Positions 1-8,178 of a stretch of DNA of 64,000 bases are shown one piece after another. Position numbers and translations under genes: made by a program. Source of the DNA: Halovenus halobia. GTDB taxonomy: Archaea > Halobacteriota > Halobacteria > Halobacteriales > Haloarculaceae. Below the pieces are notes generated by a model. That model did no database searches and was not told the origin of the DNA. It was given only the letters and a program-made list of their open reading frames with translations. The DNA lies in the NCBI RefSeq assembly GCF_051414135.1, contig NZ_JBLKOA010000002.1:186001-250000 (forward strand). Direction: 5' to 3'. Position 1 is the stretch's first letter; each line of letters begins with the position of its first letter.

Positions 1-729
1 TGGGGCGTCAGCTTTGTCGACCCGCGTATCGAGGAAGGAAAAGCAAAGATTGCGACCGAGTCGGCGATTGTGACCGGCGTTGCACGGGCAACAACCGACC
101 ACAGTCTCGCCGGGCAGACAGTTATCATCACGAGCGGCGCAACCACCGAGTCCGTCGACCCGATTCGGACGCTCTCGAACCGGGCCTCTGGAAAGACTGG
201 GCGTGCGGTCGCCCGCGCGTGTCACGCACGCGGGGCAGAGGTGATACTCGTCCACGACGGCACGGACCTGCCGTGGGCGACCGTCGAGCAGGTGGAGAGC
301 GCAGCAGAGATGCTTGCCGCCGTCGAAGACCATGCGCCGGCGGCAGACGCACTCGTCTCGGCAGCGGCTATCTCCGATTATACGGTGTCAACCGCCGAAG
401 AGAAGATTCGGTCCGGCCAAGAGAACCTCACCCTCGAACTGACGCCGACACCGAAACTGATCGACAGCGTCCGCGCAGACCATCCTGACTTGCCGATTGT
501 CGGCTTCAAGGCCGAAAGTGACGACGACGACGGCAACATCGTCGACCAGGCCCGCCGAATCAGAGAGCGGGCCGACCTTGCGTTCGTGGTCGGAAACGCA
601 GCCAGCGTCATGGGCGAAGCCGAGACCCGGGCGGCACTGGTTGACGACGACCCAGAGTGGTTCGAAGGGTCGAAAGCAGAGTTGGGTGCCGCCGTTGCTG
701 AGCGTCTCGGAGCCGAACTCGGAAAATAG
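1..729 (+). CDS. coaBC: CoaBC, C-terminal phosphopantothenate-cysteine ligase part (5' truncated by window edge)
   Basis: The reading frame is open from base 1, so the N-terminal CoaC decarboxylase domain lies outside the window. What is visible is the linker and the CoaB domain. It begins with the nucleotide-binding segment IITSGATTESVDPIR, continues with the family's TLSNRASGKTG motif, and includes SAAAISDY and the lysine-containing LTPTPKLI. In the family, CoaB joins CTP-activated 4'-phosphopantothenate to cysteine, and CoaC then decarboxylates the product in coenzyme A synthesis. An internal GTG near base 70 could start a separate CoaB, but in-frame coding sequence upstream argues for the usual fused protein. 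The gene is followed by unrelated pilin genes. Confidence 0.9.
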   Translation, partial: WGVSFVDPRIEEGKAKIATESAIVTGVARATTDHSLAGQTVIITSGATTESVDPIRTLSNRASGKTGRAVARACHARGAEVILVHDGTDLPWATVEQVESAAEMLAAVEDHAPAADALVSAAAISDYTVSTAEEKIRSGQENLTLELTPTPKLIDSVRADHPDLPIVGFKAESDDDDGNIVDQARRIRERADLAFVVGNAASVMGEAETRAALVDDDPEWFEGSKAELGAAVAERLGAELGK

Positions 730-852
730 CCGCCCTTTCGACGTCTGGCGGTTTATTTCTCACCAGTTGAAATGAGGCCGCATAGTTTTTATGCAGGCCC
801 TACCGAGCACATATAAGCGCAGAGTATCACGGCTGCGTAACTAGAGAGACCC

Positions 853-1326
853 ATGAAACTCAAGCAACTACTTACCGACGACGACGCAGTCAGTCCGGTT
901 ATCGGCGTCATCCTGATGGTCGCGATTACCGTTATCCTCGCGGCTGTCATCGCGACGTTCGTACTCGGACTGGGTGAACAGGTCAGCGACACGGCACCGA
1001 ACGCGAACTTCCAGTTCGATTATAACGATAGCGTTTCAGTTGGTGCGAACGAAAACGTGACAATCACCCACACATCCGGTCCAGCAATCGAGGCAAGCAC
1101 GCTCTCAGTCGGTGGTCCTGGTGTTAACAGTTCAGTTGGGTTTACTGAGACTAGGATTGATCAATTTGGACCGAATGATGAGATAAGTGCTGGGGACAGC
1201 CTGACAGTAGTTGGGAACGGCACCTACCCAGAAGATGTGACGTTCACCAATGGTGAAACAGTTAGCGTCATCTGGTCCAGTGAGGGCGACTCCGCGACGC
1301 TGGCGAACTACGAGATTCCGAGCTAG
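853..1326 (+). CDS. Archaeal type IV pilin
   Basis: This 157-residue protein has the class III signal of archaeal pilins: a short charged N-terminus, then DDDAVSPVIGVILM and a hydrophobic helix (about residues 12-40). The prepilin peptidase PibD would cut just before the AVSPVIG segment. The rest is a beta-rich, acidic extracellular domain with N-glycosylation sequons (NDS, NVT, NSS, NGT). The N-terminus is typical of the PilA-like adhesion pilins of haloarchaea. A TATA-like stretch (tttttatg, about 785-792) lies 60 bp upstream. The next gene is a more diverged pilin-like protein. No assembly ATPase is in the window, so the subunits must use machinery encoded elsewhere. Confidence 0.85.
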   Translation: MKLKQLLTDDDAVSPVIGVILMVAITVILAAVIATFVLGLGEQVSDTAPNANFQFDYNDSVSVGANENVTITHTSGPAIEASTLSVGGPGVNSSVGFTETRIDQFGPNDEISAGDSLTVVGNGTYPEDVTFTNGETVSVIWSSEGDSATLANYEIPS

Positions 1327-1501
1327 ACTCGGCTTGGCGGACGCAGTTTTTCTTATTTTCATTCCCCGTAGCTACTGGGCTACCGAAGGCACCGGCTGGC
1401 GAGCCAACTGCGTTACTGTCAGTACGAATGGAAACATATTTTTAATCTGCTTATCTGGGTTGTAATCAAACAGGTCCCGCGCGTGGCCCGTCCAGAAAAC
1501 G

Positions 1502-2035
1502 ATGGAACTCACTCGCCTGCTGAGCGACGACGAGGCAGTCACTCCGGCCTTCGGAATTGTGTTACTGGGGCTGGTGATTATCCTCGTCGCGGTTGCTGTC
1601 GGATTCGTTGTCTTCACGGCCAGTGACTCGCCAGGAGAGCCACCGCCACAGGCAGGATTTGTCGTCGCGTTTGACGACGAATCCAAGGGGGTCGTCGACG
1701 ACTTTGGCGTGCTCTACGGGTCGAATAGCTCCGAGTACAACGGCAGCTACGACCGCGTGGTTGACGCAGAGATTCCCGGTGAGAAGATTGGTCTCGTTCG
1801 GTTGCGGTACACGGATGGGCCGCCGTTGGAGGTTAGTCGGCTCAAAGTGGAGGGGAACCGACTCACCGAGACAGAGCGGTGGGCAACGGCCTACAGCGGG
1901 TACAACACCAGCGATACCCTCACCAACGGCGAGGAGTTTACGCTGTGGATGCACGTCGAGGACGAACTCCGGATCACGTGGGAAAGAGGGGATGGCACGG
2001 CCGTGCTCCAGCGATACGAACGACCTGACCGTTAG
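1502..2035 (+). CDS. Type IV pilin-like protein, diverged
   Basis: The 177-residue product starts like a pilin: MELTRLLSDDEAVTPAFG followed by a hydrophobic helix to about residue 40. The usual SPVIG is replaced by TPAFG. After the helix the sequence is proline-rich (SPGEPPPQAG), then an acidic globular domain that ends near the membrane-distal tail. The gene sits 175 bp after the first pilin and has its own AT-rich upstream element (catatttttaatc, 1435-1447), suggesting independent transcription. It is probably a minor pilin or an exported, membrane-anchored protein. Whether the altered signal is still processed by prepilin peptidase is uncertain. Confidence 0.7.
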   Translation: MELTRLLSDDEAVTPAFGIVLLGLVIILVAVAVGFVVFTASDSPGEPPPQAGFVVAFDDESKGVVDDFGVLYGSNSSEYNGSYDRVVDAEIPGEKIGLVRLRYTDGPPLEVSRLKVEGNRLTETERWATAYSGYNTSDTLTNGEEFTLWMHVEDELRITWERGDGTAVLQRYERPDR

Positions 2036-2078
2036 CTCCAGACAGCAACGTTTTCCTACCGCTGTGAGTAGAGACGAT

Positions 2079-2648
2079 ATGGACAGGCTCAGAGAGTCGC
2101 TCAGATCGGCTCCAATCGTCGAGAAAGAGGGCTATCACTACTTTGTTCACCCCGTCAGCGATGGCGTGCCAATGCTCCGGCCGGAACTGCTGCGCGAAAT
2201 CGTGATCGGAATCGTCAGAAAAGCGAATCTCGACCGGGTGGACAAAATTGTCGCACCGGAGGCAATGGGAATCCATATTTCGACGGCAGTCTCGCTGATG
2301 ACAGACATCCCGCTAGTCGTCGTCCGAAAACGCTCGTACGGACTCGACGACGAGATGTCGATTGCCAAGGCAACAGGCTACGCAGAGAGTGAAATGTTCA
2401 TCAACGATGTCCACAGCGGTGACCGTGTCCTCGTGATCGACGACGTGCTCTCGACAGGCGGAACGCTCAGAGCACTACTAACCGCGCTCGACGAGATCGG
2501 CGCCGAGCTTATCGACACCGTCGCGGTGATCAAGAAAGTCGGTGGGACGAACGAACTTGACGAGACGGATTTCGAGCCGAAAACGCTCATCAACGTCGAC
2601 ATCCAGCACGGCGAACTCGTAATCGTCGATGAAGACGGCGACGGATAA
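2079..2648 (+). CDS. hpt: Archaeal hypoxanthine/guanine-type phosphoribosyltransferase
   Basis: The 189-residue protein belongs to the type I phosphoribosyltransferase fold. The PRPP-binding loop is VLVIDDVLSTGGT (about residues 112-124), with the two acidic residues before the loop intact. Upstream, VAPEAMGIHISTAVS and the lysine/arginine-rich VVVRKRSYG form the pyrophosphate and hood regions. It is expected to convert a purine base and PRPP to the nucleoside monophosphate in salvage. The archaeal Hpt family covers enzymes annotated as hypoxanthine, guanine or adenine transferases, so base specificity is not certain. I placed the start at the ATG at 2079, which matches the family's N-terminus. 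The frame is open further upstream through the pilin gene in another frame. Confidence 0.85.
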   Translation: MDRLRESLRSAPIVEKEGYHYFVHPVSDGVPMLRPELLREIVIGIVRKANLDRVDKIVAPEAMGIHISTAVSLMTDIPLVVVRKRSYGLDDEMSIAKATGYAESEMFINDVHSGDRVLVIDDVLSTGGTLRALLTALDEIGAELIDTVAVIKKVGGTNELDETDFEPKTLINVDIQHGELVIVDEDGDG

Positions 2649-2705
2649 CAGCCGAAACAGTCGGTTGATAGCACCCGTTAAGTGACTGGAAACCTACTGT
2701 CAAAC

Positions 2706-3614
2706 ATGAGCGACGCGACCGATCTCGAAGAGTTAGAGCGCGGGACCGAGCTGGTCAAACGCGGCTTCGCGAAGATGCAAAAGGGCGGCGTCATCATGGA
2801 CGTCGTCAACAAGGAGCAGGCCCGGATTGCCGAAGATGTCGGAGCCGTCGCGGTTATGGCACTGGAAGCAGTGCCGGCCGATATCCGCAAACGCGGCGGC
2901 GTTGCCCGGATGCCCGACCCAGTCGACGTCCAGGAGATTATCGAAGAAGTCTCCATTCCGGTGATGGGTAAATCCCGAATCGGCCACACCGCCGAAGCAC
3001 AGATTCTCGAAGCACTCGGTGTCGACATGATCGACGAGTCTGAAGTGCTGACCCCCGCCGACGACCGCTATCACATCGACAAGCGCGACTTTACGTCGCC
3101 GTTTGTCTGTGGGGCGCGCAATCTCGGCGAAGCGCTACGCCGCATCGACGAAGGCGCAGCGATGGTTCGCACCAAAGGCGAAGCCGGCACCGGCGACGTG
3201 AACCAGGCGGTCCACCACCAGCGCAACATCAAGGGTGCAATCCGGAAACTCGAGGGGATGACCCACGAGGAACGCGAGCGCTGGGCCCGTGAGAACGAAG
3301 CCCCAGCACAGCTCGTCCACGACGCCGCCGACCGCGGCCGTCTACCGGTCGTTAACTTCGCTGCAGGCGGTATCGCCACGCCTGCGGACGCCTCGCTGAT
3401 GATGCAACACGGCTGTGACGGTATCTTCGTTGGCTCTGGAATCTTCGGCGCAGAGAACCCTCGCGAGATGGGTCACGCAATCGTCGAGGCAGTCAACAAC
3501 TGGGACGACCCAGACCGACTGGCCGAGATTTCCTCGAACATCGGCAAGGGGATGAAAGGCGACGCAAACGCCGACTTGCCGGAAGAAGAGAAACTCCAGG
3601 ACCGCGGCGTTTGA
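2706..3614 (+). CDS. pdxS: Pyridoxal 5'-phosphate synthase, PdxS subunit
   Basis: The 302-residue protein is a canonical PdxS (Pdx1) TIM barrel. Visible landmarks are KRGFAKMQKGGVIMDVVNKEQ near the start, VMALEAVPADIRKRGGVARM, and VRTKGEAGTGD. The glycine-rich phosphate-binding end is NFAAGGIATPADASLMMQHGCDGIFVGSGIF, split here only by its own continuity. PdxS condenses ribose 5-phosphate, glyceraldehyde 3-phosphate and ammonia to PLP, with ammonia from the glutaminase PdxT, which is not in this window. An in-frame GTG at 2682 would add eight residues. The ATG at 2706 gives the usual family length and N-terminus. Confidence 0.96.
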   Translation: MSDATDLEELERGTELVKRGFAKMQKGGVIMDVVNKEQARIAEDVGAVAVMALEAVPADIRKRGGVARMPDPVDVQEIIEEVSIPVMGKSRIGHTAEAQILEALGVDMIDESEVLTPADDRYHIDKRDFTSPFVCGARNLGEALRRIDEGAAMVRTKGEAGTGDVNQAVHHQRNIKGAIRKLEGMTHEERERWARENEAPAQLVHDAADRGRLPVVNFAAGGIATPADASLMMQHGCDGIFVGSGIFGAENPREMGHAIVEAVNNWDDPDRLAEISSNIGKGMKGDANADLPEEEKLQDRGV

Positions 3615-3620
3615 GCTACC

Positions 3621-3636
3621 CACGGCTAAAGCCGTG
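3621..3636. repeat. Palindrome resembling IS200/IS605-type element ends
   Basis: CACGGCTAAAGCCGTG has 7-bp arms and a two-base loop. It is preceded by ctac and lies between the converging pdxS and halocyanin genes. Very similar hairpins (cacggct...agccgtg with a ccc/ggg flank) occur at the ends of haloarchaeal IS200/IS605-family elements and their non-autonomous palindrome-associated derivatives. Here only a single hairpin and no second end or transposase is seen, so this is at best a solo remnant. It may also act as a bidirectional terminator for the two converging genes. Confidence 0.55.
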
Positions 3637-3671
3637 AGTTTTCGCCTCGCACTTGCTATAATCGGCGCTGT

Positions 3672-4319
3672 TCAGTGGTCGGTTTCGGCGTCGTCGTCGA
3701 ACATCTCGCGGTAGGCTGAGAGACCGAGCAAGGCGGTCGTGCCGAAGACCGCTGCACCACCGAAGATTGCAACAGCGTTCAGCGTTTCTTCGACTTCACC
3801 GAACGGATAGGTCTCACCTTGGACGTTGTCTGCACCAACGACGATGACGCCACGCATGCCGAGGGCACGGTGGGGACTACAGGCGTAGGGGTGCATGCCG
3901 GTGTTCGAGCTCTCGAAGGTGAACTCGTATTGCACACCTGAATTGTTGACTGGTTCGCCGCTGTCGAACAGTCGCTCCTCGACACTGGAAAGTTGGTCGT
4001 CGTTGTAGACGTTGTGCGCGCCGCCGTTACCCGTCCAGTTCCACTTGATCGTCGTTCCCGGGTCGATAACGACCGCGGCCGGGTCGAAGTACAGCCCCTG
4101 GTTGCCTGCACCGACGTCAATCGTGACCTCTGACATCCCTGTCGCGTCGGCAGTTTCGCTCTCGAAGTTACCCGTATCCGAGAGGTAGCCGCCGTATAGC
4201 GAGCCCTGTGCCGCTGCGTTGCCGGTTGCCGTAACAGCGGCAGCACCGGCCGTCGCCCCGGCAGCACCGCGTTTCAGCAGTGATCGTCGCGTCAGTTTGC
4301 CCGAACTGTCTTCGTCCAT
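3672..4319 (-). CDS. Halocyanin-type blue copper protein, Tat-exported, C-terminal membrane anchor
   Basis: The 215-residue protein opens with a twin-arginine signal (RRSLLKRGAAG) running to about residue 38. One plastocyanin-fold domain follows (about 60-165) with the copper ligands in order: His in GGAHNVYN, then Cys, His and Met in YACSPHRALGM. A C-terminal hydrophobic helix (about 182-204) anchors it in the membrane facing outward. Halocyanins carry electrons on the outer face of the membrane, and the terminal oxidase operon lies only 4 kb away. No lipobox is seen in the signal peptide, so the C-terminal helix is the likely anchor. Confidence 0.88.
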   Translation of the reverse strand: MDEDSSGKLTRRSLLKRGAAGATAGAAAVTATGNAAAQGSLYGGYLSDTGNFESETADATGMSEVTIDVGAGNQGLYFDPAAVVIDPGTTIKWNWTGNGGAHNVYNDDQLSSVEERLFDSGEPVNNSGVQYEFTFESSNTGMHPYACSPHRALGMRGVIVVGADNVQGETYPFGEVEETLNAVAIFGGAAVFGTTALLGLSAYREMFDDDAETDH

Positions 4320-4409
4320 TATACTCGCTATTCACAGTTTGAGCGGTATAAATCCGACTGTTTCCACGGATGGGTAACCGTCAAGTTGGTCCGTACCTAC
4401 TGCCCGGGT

Positions 4410-5636
4410 ATGGGCGTGCCTTCGGGCGTGGCGGGGCAGGGCCGGTTTAACGAGATACGTCTCTTCCTGGAAGGGTTAGCGACGACCGAGGGCCGACTCG
4501 CCGTGAGCGTCGGCGTCTTTCTGTTGGCGGTGGCGTTCGTGGTCGTCACGCCATGGATCGTACGCCGGGTTGGCAGACGAGTCCGGAAGCGCTTCCCGGA
4601 GGGACGAACCGCCAACGCAGTCGATGTTGTCGGCGAGTATATCCCCCGGACGATCAGCGGGCTGTTGTTGCGGGCGCTGCAGGTGACGGTGCTCGGCAGT
4701 GCTGCCATTGCTCTGCTGATTGTCTGGGGACAGGTCGATATCGCGTTCAGCGCACTCTCGTTTGTCTTTTTCACGCTCCCAGTGTTCGGACAGGTGACTC
4801 TTACCGGTGTGATTTTCCTGCTGGCGTACATCGCCTCGGACCTCTTCGAGCAGACGATTCGTGACCTCAGCGAAGACGCCGAGCAGATTACCGACCACCA
4901 GCAAGAGGTCGTCACCCGCGTTGGCAATCTGACGGTGTTTATCTTCGCCATCGGAGCAACACTCACCCTGTGGGGGCTGAACCTCTCGGGACTGCTCGTC
5001 GGGGCCGGCTTCTTGGGTATCGTCGTCGGTATGGCCGCCCGGCAGACGCTCGGTTCGATGGTTGCGGGATTCGTGTTGATGTTCTCGCGGCCGTTCACCA
5101 TCGGCGACTGGGTCGAGGTTGGCGACAACGAGGGTATCGTGACCGAGATCACGATCATGAACACCCGGATGCGCAACTTCGACGGCGAGTCGATCGTCAT
5201 TCCCAACGACATCGTGAGCAACCACGCTGTCGTCAATCGGAGCGATCAGGGCCACCTCCGCCTGCGTCTTGACGTGGCGGTCGACTACGAGTCAGACCCA
5301 GGTCGGGCCGAAGAAGTCGCGCTGGAGGCGATATCGTCGGTCGACTCCGTTGCGACCTCGCCACCACCGGCAGCAATTCCGACGGAGTTCGGGGATTCAG
5401 CAATCGTCCTCGAACTGCGGTTCTGGATCGACAGGCCGACACCACCTCGGAAGTGGCGTGCCACACGAGAAGTGATAAACGGCGTCAAGCGGAGCTTCGA
5501 CGAGGAAGGGATCAAGATTCCCTTCCCACAGCGGGAACTGTCCGACCGTGTCAGTCAGGATCGGGTATCAGAGGGCGAAAGCGAAAGCGAGCCAGCGGAA
5601 CAACGGGCCGAGGTTAGCTCCCAGGCCGAAGACTGA
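4410..5636 (+). CDS. MscS-family mechanosensitive ion channel
   Basis: The product is about 408 residues. It has several N-terminal membrane helices followed by the glycine/alanine-rich pore helix (LLVGAGFLGIVVGMAARQTLG) and the MscS beta domain (FTIGDWVEVGDNEGIVTEITIMNTRMR). After the cytoplasmic alpha/beta vestibule comes an acidic, probably disordered tail rich in E and S. MscS channels open under membrane tension to release solutes on hypo-osmotic shock. The ATG at 4410 is preferred over an in-frame TTG 24 bp upstream. The next gene, a multi-helix protein in the same direction, may or may not be co-transcribed (130-bp gap). Confidence 0.88.
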   Translation: MGVPSGVAGQGRFNEIRLFLEGLATTEGRLAVSVGVFLLAVAFVVVTPWIVRRVGRRVRKRFPEGRTANAVDVVGEYIPRTISGLLLRALQVTVLGSAAIALLIVWGQVDIAFSALSFVFFTLPVFGQVTLTGVIFLLAYIASDLFEQTIRDLSEDAEQITDHQQEVVTRVGNLTVFIFAIGATLTLWGLNLSGLLVGAGFLGIVVGMAARQTLGSMVAGFVLMFSRPFTIGDWVEVGDNEGIVTEITIMNTRMRNFDGESIVIPNDIVSNHAVVNRSDQGHLRLRLDVAVDYESDPGRAEEVALEAISSVDSVATSPPPAAIPTEFGDSAIVLELRFWIDRPTPPRKWRATREVINGVKRSFDEEGIKIPFPQRELSDRVSQDRVSEGESESEPAEQRAEVSSQAED

Positions 5637-5766
5637 TCGAACAATCAGCAGCCAAACTGTTCGATCAAAAACAAAATAATTACCAACTGGTCATCAGAGA
5701 AGAGTATGTAATGAGTGGAAACAGTCATTATTGTGCCCACATCGAGCAGTCGAGAGGTGACCAGCA

Positions 5767-6981
5767 ATGAGCAGGGATGCCCGGATGGTTCCAGTATATC
5801 TGCTTGCGTTCGTTCTGGTTGTCGTCTTGCTGTTGGCAAACGTAACGATGGCCGCCAACAGGACCGCACTCAACGCCGACCACACTATCGAAACCCTCGG
5901 CGAGGAGAACACTTACGCCGACGTGACAGCAGTGGTCCAGGACAACACAGTCGACCGTGTCAACAAGACAATCGAGGAGCAAAAAGAGCAGCGCCGCGAG
6001 GAACGGATCGGAAACAGAGACATCTCGGACCAACAAAAGGAGTTCATTCGACAGGAGATCGACGACGAGTTCCCGGACCGGTCACAACAGCGGGAGTTCG
6101 TCACAAATGCACTCACCGAACGCTTCGTCGAGGGCGAACTGACGCGGAACATCAGGACGGTTTACGCCGTACTCAACGGCGAGCAGTCGGACGGGCAGAT
6201 TAGCGTTCGAATCGGCAGGCAGCAAGACCAGATCAATCAGTCGATTCGCGATACGTTACAGGACAACTCGCGGATCGACCAAGAGCAGATTATCCAACTG
6301 GTCGCCCGAGAGACCCCTGCACAGCAAAATATCACGGAGAACGGAACGGTTCCGCCGCAGGTTAAGGGCGCGTCCTCCACTGTTAGCTTACTCAACACGC
6401 TCAATCTCGTCTTTCCGGCAGTAGCGCTGGTGTTGCTCGGCGGGATGTTCTTCTTCAGCGGCCGAGATGTTCGCCTGACGGCACGCTTCGGTGGCGTCAC
6501 GTTCGCAGTCGCGGGCGTCCTCGGCGCAGCAATCGGGTTTTTCGGCGGAGGCATTGCGACCGGTGCCACCAGATCTGCTCTCGACGCCGACAGCGCTGAG
6601 TTCGCTGCGATGCGTGACGGTATCGTCGCTGTCGTCGATAGTATGTTCGGGACAATCGTGACACAGGGGTTGATACTTGCAGTGATTGGGGGTATCGCGG
6701 TTGGTGTCGTCTTCGCCGAACAGCGAGGCTATCTCGACAGCGATGACCAATCCCGGCAAGGCCAGCGTCAGCAGGACCAACAACAGGTTCAGGACAGCCA
6801 GTATCAGCAGGGCCGACAGCAGTACGACCACCAAGAACAGTCTGGGCAGCCCACATCAGAGGGCCAGTACGACCAGACGCAGCAAGACGGCTCCGACCAG
6901 CCAGTGGACCAGAGTCAGGGAGACGGACAGCAGCCGTCAGACGAAACCACTGGTCCCGGTTCGGACGAGACAGAGCGTTAG
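5767..6981 (+). CDS. Membrane protein with large exported loop and glutamine-rich tail, unknown function
   Basis: I do not recognise a characterised family. The 404-residue protein has an N-terminal helix (8-29), then a hydrophilic, charged, helix-forming segment (31-205) rich in Q, E and R. Three further helices follow (about 211-231, 241-265 and 296-318). The last 80 residues (about 326-404) are a low-complexity tail made largely of Q, D, S and G. The topology suggests an outer-face or cytoplasmic coiled segment held by four helices. Position after mscS hints at an envelope role, but this is only context. The stop codon overlaps the stop of the converging thrB gene by 4 bases. Confidence 0.75.
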   Translation: MSRDARMVPVYLLAFVLVVVLLLANVTMAANRTALNADHTIETLGEENTYADVTAVVQDNTVDRVNKTIEEQKEQRREERIGNRDISDQQKEFIRQEIDDEFPDRSQQREFVTNALTERFVEGELTRNIRTVYAVLNGEQSDGQISVRIGRQQDQINQSIRDTLQDNSRIDQEQIIQLVARETPAQQNITENGTVPPQVKGASSTVSLLNTLNLVFPAVALVLLGGMFFFSGRDVRLTARFGGVTFAVAGVLGAAIGFFGGGIATGATRSALDADSAEFAAMRDGIVAVVDSMFGTIVTQGLILAVIGGIAVGVVFAEQRGYLDSDDQSRQGQRQQDQQQVQDSQYQQGRQQYDHQEQSGQPTSEGQYDQTQQDGSDQPVDQSQGDGQQPSDETTGPGSDETER

Positions 6982-7853
6982 AGGATACGAGCGCCGCGGC
7001 CGATTTCAGTCTGGTAGACGCGAGCCTCTGTCCCTTGATTCTCGAAGGCGTCGAGCATTGCAGTGCCGACAGCGTGCTGGGACTGTTCGGCACAGGCGGC
7101 GATGACTGTCGGCCCGGCACCGCTAATCGTGACACCAGTTGCGCCGGCCTGCAGTGCCGCCTCGCGCACCACGTCGTAACCGTCGATGAGTTTCGCGCGG
7201 GCGGGCGTGACGACGGAGTCGTGCATTCCCGCACCGACAAGTTCCGGGTCGTCGCGGTGCATCCCCGTCGTGAGTGTGGCGGCGTTGCCCACGGTTTCGA
7301 CGAGATTCTCGACAGACGTCTGCTCGGGAACGACTCTGCGGGCGTCACGAGTCGAGACGACAATCTCCGGGAGACAGGCGACAAGTGGAATGTCGGCGTC
7401 GACGGTCCGGACGCCACTCGGTGTGGCAATCGTAAAGCCGCCCATAATCGATGGCGCAACGTTGTCGTCGTGTGCTGCGCCGGAGACGACAGCCTCGCCC
7501 TCAGCGGCGACTGGGACGAGTTCCTCGCGAGAATAGCCGCGGTCGTACAGTTCGTTCAGTCCGACTGCGGCGGCAGCAGCACTGGCCGCCGACGACCCAA
7601 GCCCCGAGGCCGGACGGACACCCTTGTCGATCTCGATGTGGGCTGGGGCGTCCAGCGCCTCGGCAACGGCACCGACGGTGTTTTTGTCTGGGTCCTCGGG
7701 AATGAAATCACTGCCCGCGCCGGTCACGTCGATCGTCGTCTTCGAGGCTTTCTGTACGCGGACAATATCTGCCGGGCGTGACAGCGCAGCGCCAAACACG
7801 TCGAAGCCGCTTCCCAGATTCGCACTCGTCGCAGGGGCCCGGACTGTAACCAT
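6978..7853 (-). CDS. thrB: Homoserine kinase
   Basis: This 291-residue GHMP-family kinase starts MVTVRAPATSANLGSGFDVFG. The ATP-binding GHMP loop is PASGLGSSAASAA (81-93), and the C-terminal conserved segment is GATGVTISGAGPTVIA. It phosphorylates homoserine in threonine synthesis. The alanine-rich P-loop and absence of mevalonate kinase-specific motifs favour ThrB within the family. The gene is monocistronic here: it converges with the membrane protein on its left with a shared 4-base stop overlap (TTAG), and cox genes begin 48 bp upstream on the same strand. Confidence 0.93.
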   Translation of the reverse strand: MVTVRAPATSANLGSGFDVFGAALSRPADIVRVQKASKTTIDVTGAGSDFIPEDPDKNTVGAVAEALDAPAHIEIDKGVRPASGLGSSAASAAAAAVGLNELYDRGYSREELVPVAAEGEAVVSGAAHDDNVAPSIMGGFTIATPSGVRTVDADIPLVACLPEIVVSTRDARRVVPEQTSVENLVETVGNAATLTTGMHRDDPELVGAGMHDSVVTPARAKLIDGYDVVREAALQAGATGVTISGAGPTVIAACAEQSQHAVGTAMLDAFENQGTEARVYQTEIGRGARIL

Positions 7854-7900
7854 ACGTTCCGTTGCTGCAGTGCGGGGAAAAAGGTAACGAGACTGGCCGT

Positions 7901-8167
7901 TTAAACGACCGAGTAGCCTGCGCCGGCAGTCAATGCGACCACACAGAGCACGCCCGAGAGAGCGAGGTAGGTGATCGACCGTGGCTCTTCGACCAGATGC
8001 ATGTAATAGCCGGCAACCGCAATCGCCTTCCCCGTCGACAGCGCCAGAATGGCGACCAATCCGACCCAGTACAGCCCGTCTGGGAGGAAGGACTCGACGA
8101 GGAACTGCGTGGTACTAATCATGCCCAGTACGACGAATATGATACCGTATAGTTTGATGTTAGCCAT
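7901..8167 (-). CDS. Cytochrome c oxidase small subunit IV-like membrane protein
   Basis: The 88-residue protein consists of three hydrophobic helices with the pattern STTQFLVESFLPDGLYWVG and GKAIAVAGYYMHLVEEP. The MHL motif between helices two and three is typical of the prokaryotic cytochrome oxidase subunit IV family. It lies 11 bp downstream of the coxA-C fusion on the same strand, so it is the last gene of the oxidase operon. The subunit likely stabilises the complex and has no catalytic ligands. Confidence 0.8.
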   Translation of the reverse strand: MANIKLYGIIFVVLGMISTTQFLVESFLPDGLYWVGLVAILALSTGKAIAVAGYYMHLVEEPRSITYLALSGVLCVVALTAGAGYSVV

Positions 8168-8178
8168 ATTCAGTCACC

